Assembly: GCA_017408585.1 (NCBI GenBank)
Contig: JAFQUJ010000006.1
Span: 18,696-82,695, forward strand
Source: Clostridia bacterium
GTDB lineage: Bacteria > Bacillota > Clostridia > Oscillospirales > CAG-272
Length of the DNA stretch: 64,000 nucleotides
Direction of reading: 5' to 3'
Shown: in pieces, positions 61,662-64,000 of the stretch
How the letters are laid out: the number at the start of each line of letters is the position of its first letter
How positions within the stretch are numbered: position 1 is the first letter of the stretch
Program-made: the position numbers and the translations under genes
Notes under the pieces: model-generated
The model's database searches: none
What the model was told of the DNA's origin: nothing
What the model saw: the letters and a program-made list of their open reading frames with translations, nothing else

Positions 61662-63403
61662 CTATATATAATTTTGATAAAATAAGCATAATATCACAAA
61701 CCGAAAACACCTTAAAGAGCGAAGAACTCACCCAAATCCAAAATGGCGAAATAGCTCTATATAAGCTGACCCTTAAATTTGATGGCGAGAGCTCTCCAAA
61801 GCCTTATTCGCTTATTTGGGAGGAGGATCAAATTGACATAATCGGCGTATGGCATTCAAAGATTGCGCTCAACCGCAATATTACTCCCGATTGGAATATG
61901 CGTAAAATCGATAGCAGAACCGCAAGCGGAATGCCACTTTTGTCTGTTTATAATAAGGCGGGAGAAAACCGCATAAGTGTAGCGCTATCCGATACTGCTA
62001 GCCCTGCATCAATCATGGTTGGAGTTGTCGAGGAGAACGCCAAGCTTCGCTTCAAGATTGATTTCTTTGAGGCAATTTGCCCTAAGATGAGCGAATACGA
62101 GGTAATTATCAGAATTGACCGACGCAAAATCAACGCATCAAACGCAATCAAGGATACAAGAAGCTGGTGGTTAAGCCTCGGCTGTACCTTCGCTCATGTG
62201 CCGGAAAATGCTCGCTTACCCATGTATTCAACATGGTATAGCTTCCATCAGCACACAATTCCCGAGGACATAATAAGGGAGTGTGAAATCGCTAAAAAAT
62301 GTGGAATGGATACCGTTATTGTTGATGACGGTTGGCAAACCGACGATAATTCAAGAGGCTACGCCTTCTGTGGAGATTGGAAAATCTGTAAAGCAAAAAT
62401 TCCCGACATGAAGGATTTTGTAGATAAAATTCACGCTCTTGGCATGAAATTTATCATATGGTTCTCCGTGCCATATGTTGGCTTCGAAAGCGAAAACTAC
62501 GAAAAATTTAAGGGAATGTATCTAAATACACGCCATCTCTCTCGCGCATCTGTGCTCGACCCACGCTTTAAAGAGGTAAGAGAATTCCTTGTAAGCACAT
62601 ATTGCAATTATGTAAAGGAATATGGCTGGGACGGCTTGAAGCTCGATTTTATCGACTCCTTTGCGCTAAGCGAGGAAAGCTCGTGCGAATACGACAAAAT
62701 GGACACAATCTCGCTTGAGGTTGCGCTAGAAATGCTCCTTGACGAAATTACCGTGGCGTTAAAGAAGATTAACCCCGAAATTTTAATCGAGTTCCGTCAA
62801 TCGTATATAGGCCCTATCGTATCAAAATACGGAAATATGTTCCGCGTTACCGATTGCCCAAACGACGCTATTTATAATAGAGTAGGCTCTCTTGACCTAA
62901 GGCTCACATCTGGTAAAATCCCCGTTCATAGCGATATGCTTATGTGGCATAAGGACGATACACTTCAAAGCGTGGCGTATCAGCTATATGCAATTATGTT
63001 CAGCGTGCCTCAAATCTCAGTCAAATTTGATAATATCTCGTGCGAGCAAGCTAAGCTCCTTAATAGCTTCCTCTCGTTTTGGAGAGAGAACCAAAGAGTT
63101 ATTCTTGATGGCGATTTAATAGTTCAAGGCATTGATTTTGGATACACAATGGCAAAAACTACTCTTGACAATACAAGCGTTTGTGTTTTGTACGAGGATG
63201 TTGTAGCCACAGCTAGTGAGGCAAAATCATACATCTTCAACTCCACAGGTCGCGATAAAATCGCAATCGAGCTTGATTTTGGAGCGAGTGTAGAAATTTA
63301 CGATATTTTTGGCTCTAAGTATGACGAAATCACCTTTAATGCAGGCATTCACAGAATAAACGCCAAAAATTGCGAAATGATAAAGGTAATAAAGAGAAGC
63401 TAG
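61658..63403 (+). CDS. alpha-galactosidase-like glycoside hydrolase, GH36 type
   Basis: 581-residue enzyme of clan GH-D. An N-terminal beta domain (1-170) precedes the barrel with WYSFHQHTIPEDII, VIVDDGWQTDD, WFSVPYVGFES, the nucleophile Asp about 330 in LKLDFIDSF, and the acid/base Asp about 399 in FRVTDCPNDA. No signal peptide, so it works on imported or internal alpha-galactosides. It is the last gene of the G1P operon. Raffinose-type synthases share the fold, but the bacterial context favours hydrolysis. The operon suggests a galactosyl-glycerol(-phosphate) substrate. Confidence 0.87.
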   Translation: MTIYNFDKISIISQTENTLKSEELTQIQNGEIALYKLTLKFDGESSPKPYSLIWEEDQIDIIGVWHSKIALNRNITPDWNMRKIDSRTASGMPLLSVYNKAGENRISVALSDTASPASIMVGVVEENAKLRFKIDFFEAICPKMSEYEVIIRIDRRKINASNAIKDTRSWWLSLGCTFAHVPENARLPMYSTWYSFHQHTIPEDIIRECEIAKKCGMDTVIVDDGWQTDDNSRGYAFCGDWKICKAKIPDMKDFVDKIHALGMKFIIWFSVPYVGFESENYEKFKGMYLNTRHLSRASVLDPRFKEVREFLVSTYCNYVKEYGWDGLKLDFIDSFALSEESSCEYDKMDTISLEVALEMLLDEITVALKKINPEILIEFRQSYIGPIVSKYGNMFRVTDCPNDAIYNRVGSLDLRLTSGKIPVHSDMLMWHKDDTLQSVAYQLYAIMFSVPQISVKFDNISCEQAKLLNSFLSFWRENQRVILDGDLIVQGIDFGYTMAKTTLDNTSVCVLYEDVVATASEAKSYIFNSTGRDKIAIELDFGASVEIYDIFGSKYDEITFNAGIHRINAKNCEMIKVIKRS

Positions 63404-63419
63404 TATTTGAATATGAACG

Positions 63420-63458
63420 CAAAAAAGCCTTGAGATTTCCCCTCAAGGCTTTGCTTTT
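63420..63458 (+). terminator. terminator after the G1P operon
   Basis: Stem AAAGCCTTGAG/CTCAAGGCTTT with a seven-base loop and T-rich tail. Confidence 0.9.
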
Positions 63459-63510
63459 TGCCACATTTTAAAGGGCAAATAAATTTTTTTATAAAATATT
63501 AGAAATAGCC

Positions 63511-63539
63511 TTGACAAACCTAAAATCTTTTGTTATAAT
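63511..63539 (+). promoter_or_regulatory. consensus promoter of the tRNA-Pro locus
   Basis: Perfect TTGACA (63511-63516), 17 bases, perfect TATAAT (63534-63539). Predicted transcription start is about 63546, just at the tRNA 5' fragment. Confidence 0.92.
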
Positions 63540-63548
63540 GTATAGGCT

Positions 63549-63585
63549 ATCGAGATGTAGCGGTAGCAGCGGACAACTGCTATTC
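63549..63585 (+). pseudogene. tRNA-Pro 5' fragment
   Basis: The 14 bases ATCGAGATGTAGCG (63549-63562) recur at 63604-63617, where they form the acceptor and start of the D-arm of the next tRNA-like copy. What follows (GTAGC then unrelated sequence) cannot complete a tRNA. Confidence 0.5.
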
Positions 63586-63605
63586 TTAAAATTGAATATT
63601 TTTAT

Positions 63606-63670
63606 CGAGATGTAGCGCAGTTGGTAGCGCGCATGCTTTGGGAGCAAGACACCGCCTCCGAGGCATCTCG
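63606..63670 (+). pseudogene. degenerate tRNA-Pro lacking the T-arm
   Basis: 65 bases. Acceptor CGAGATG pairs fully with CATCTCG, the D-arm GCGCAGTTGGTAGCGC is intact and the anticodon loop TTTGGGA reads UGG. The anticodon stem has an A-A mismatch, and the region that should hold the T-arm has only CGCCTCCGAGG with no TTCGA loop. No CCA follows. It is best seen as a deleted copy of tRNA-Pro. Confidence 0.7.
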
Positions 63671-63811
63671 AAGCAGAAAACGCCGAAAGCCCTTGTAAAC
63701 ACTGACTTTTTCGGCACTATCCCCTCTCGCAAAAATCCCATTTTGAGTGGTTTGACCACAGATTTGACCACTTACAGAAATTGACCTAAAATCGAATAAA
63801 AAATCACACAT
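63671..63811 (+). other. spacer between tRNA-Pro copies
   Basis: No gene seen. It contains the direct repeat TTTGACCAC (twice, near 63750-63770) and a small CGCCGAAAG...TTTTTCGGC-type stem. It may be the scar of a tRNA-targeted element. Confidence 0.35.
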
Positions 63812-63887
63812 CGGGGTGTGGCGCAGTTGGTAGCGCGCGACGTTTGGGACGTCGATGCCGCAGGTTCGAACCCTGTCACTCCGACCA
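63812..63887 (+). tRNA. tRNA-Pro (anticodon TGG)
   Basis: 76 bases with encoded CCA. Acceptor CGGGGTG/CACTCCG (one G-U), D-arm GCGCAGTTGGTAGCGC, anticodon stem CGACG/CGTCG with loop TTTGGGA, T-arm GCAGGTTCGAACCCTGT. All features are normal. Confidence 0.96.
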
Positions 63888-63891
63888 AATT

Positions 63892-63928
63892 GGGTTTTGG
63901 GAAACAATTTCCAAAACCCTTTTCTTTG
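63892..63928 (+). terminator. terminator after tRNA-Pro
   Basis: Stem GGGTTTTGG/CCAAAACCC with a 10-base loop and TTTTCTTT tail. Confidence 0.88.
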
Positions 63929-63947
63929 CCTACTGCACCGCAAATTT

Positions 63948-63990
63948 TGAGGGCTGACGGATGTTCTCCGTCAGCCCTTTTGCTTTTTCA
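63948..63990 (+). terminator. GC-rich hairpin, second terminator
   Basis: Stem AGGGCTGACGGA (63950-63961) and TCCGTCAGCCCT (63967-63978) with a five-base loop, then a T-rich tail. It may serve a gene entering from the right on the other strand or act as a back-up. Confidence 0.75.
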
Positions 63991-64000
63991 GCTCACGCCA

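Noticed and set aside
63586-63943. Minus-strand frames across the tRNA-Pro locus, one starting with a VVKSVVK-like run
   Set aside because: They cross tRNA genes in antisense. The run might recall an integrase end, but nothing else of such a gene is present.
1-64000. CRISPR arrays, insertion sequences, toxin-antitoxin or phage-defence genes
   Set aside because: I looked for regularly spaced repeats, transposase motifs and typical defence domains and saw none; nearly all space is taken by recognisable or clearly bounded genes.

Overview
This window is a piece of chromosome from an AT-rich, anaerobic, spore-forming member of the Bacillota, most likely an uncultured gut-type member of class Clostridia. 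Four things point there. There is a cotJA-cotJB-cotJC spore-coat operon. There is an NfnAB-type ferredoxin:NADP+ reductase and a clostridial 2x[4Fe-4S] ferredoxin. Shine-Dalgarno sites are strong (AGGAGG type), with occasional TTG and GTG starts. Two housekeeping gene orders match the Bacillus/Clostridium pattern: holB-ricT-trmN6-rsmI-metG and miaB-ricA-mutS-mutL. No rRNA, CRISPR array, transposase or complete prophage is visible. The species cannot be named from the sequence.

Layout. 1-6407 (minus strand): metG (cut by the window edge), nagA, rsmI, trmN6-like, a ferredoxin, ricT and holB. 6666-15135 (plus): gapA, a secreted S8 protease, a lipoprotein, comEC and the cotJABC spore operon. 15300-28040: two very large secreted paralogues (1198 and 1209 aa) with Cys-rich repeats. 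They bracket a redox block of LysR regulator, NAD kinase, NfnA and NfnB, plus a sirtuin. Each large gene has a near-consensus promoter preceded by a poly-G tract (11 and 6 Gs), and their last 600 bp are nearly identical direct repeats. 28097-30698: a ThrH-like phosphatase and a divergent HtrA-like lipoprotein protease that carries the same Cys repeats. 30910-39520: one long operon (Gfo/Idh dehydrogenase, coaE, M18 aminopeptidase, KDPG aldolase fusion, prfA, sua5, parC, 38-aa membrane protein). 39618-39990: tRNA-Leu(GAG) with a duplicated 3' end around a small structured insert. 40124-45271: two YwaF-like membrane proteins, then a GH30 enzyme, a membrane-anchored GDPD and a lipoprotein. 45331-47222 (minus): a two-component system. 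47424-55801: miaB, ricA-like, mutS, mutL, tgt and a polysaccharide deacetylase. 56424-58798: HPr, EIIA and EIIBC of a glucose/GlcNAc-type PTS. 58903-63403: glycerol-1-phosphate dehydrogenase, GDPD, HAD phosphatase and GH36 alpha-galactosidase. 63511-63887: a consensus promoter, tRNA-Pro remnants and an intact tRNA-Pro(UGG).

How the genes fit together. The PTS genes and nagA fit uptake and deacetylation of amino sugars feeding glycolysis (gapA). NAD kinase with NfnAB looks like a dedicated NADPH-supply unit. RicT and a RicA-like protein, 43 kb apart, probably belong to one Fe-S complex. The most attractive undescribed unit is the four-gene glycerol-1-phosphate operon, which could break down alpha-galactosylated glycerol-1-phosphate material such as lipoteichoic-acid fragments. 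The second is the pair of giant surface proteins, whose promoters and shared 3' ends suggest phase variation and recombination. All functional statements come from reading motifs by eye; no database search was possible.
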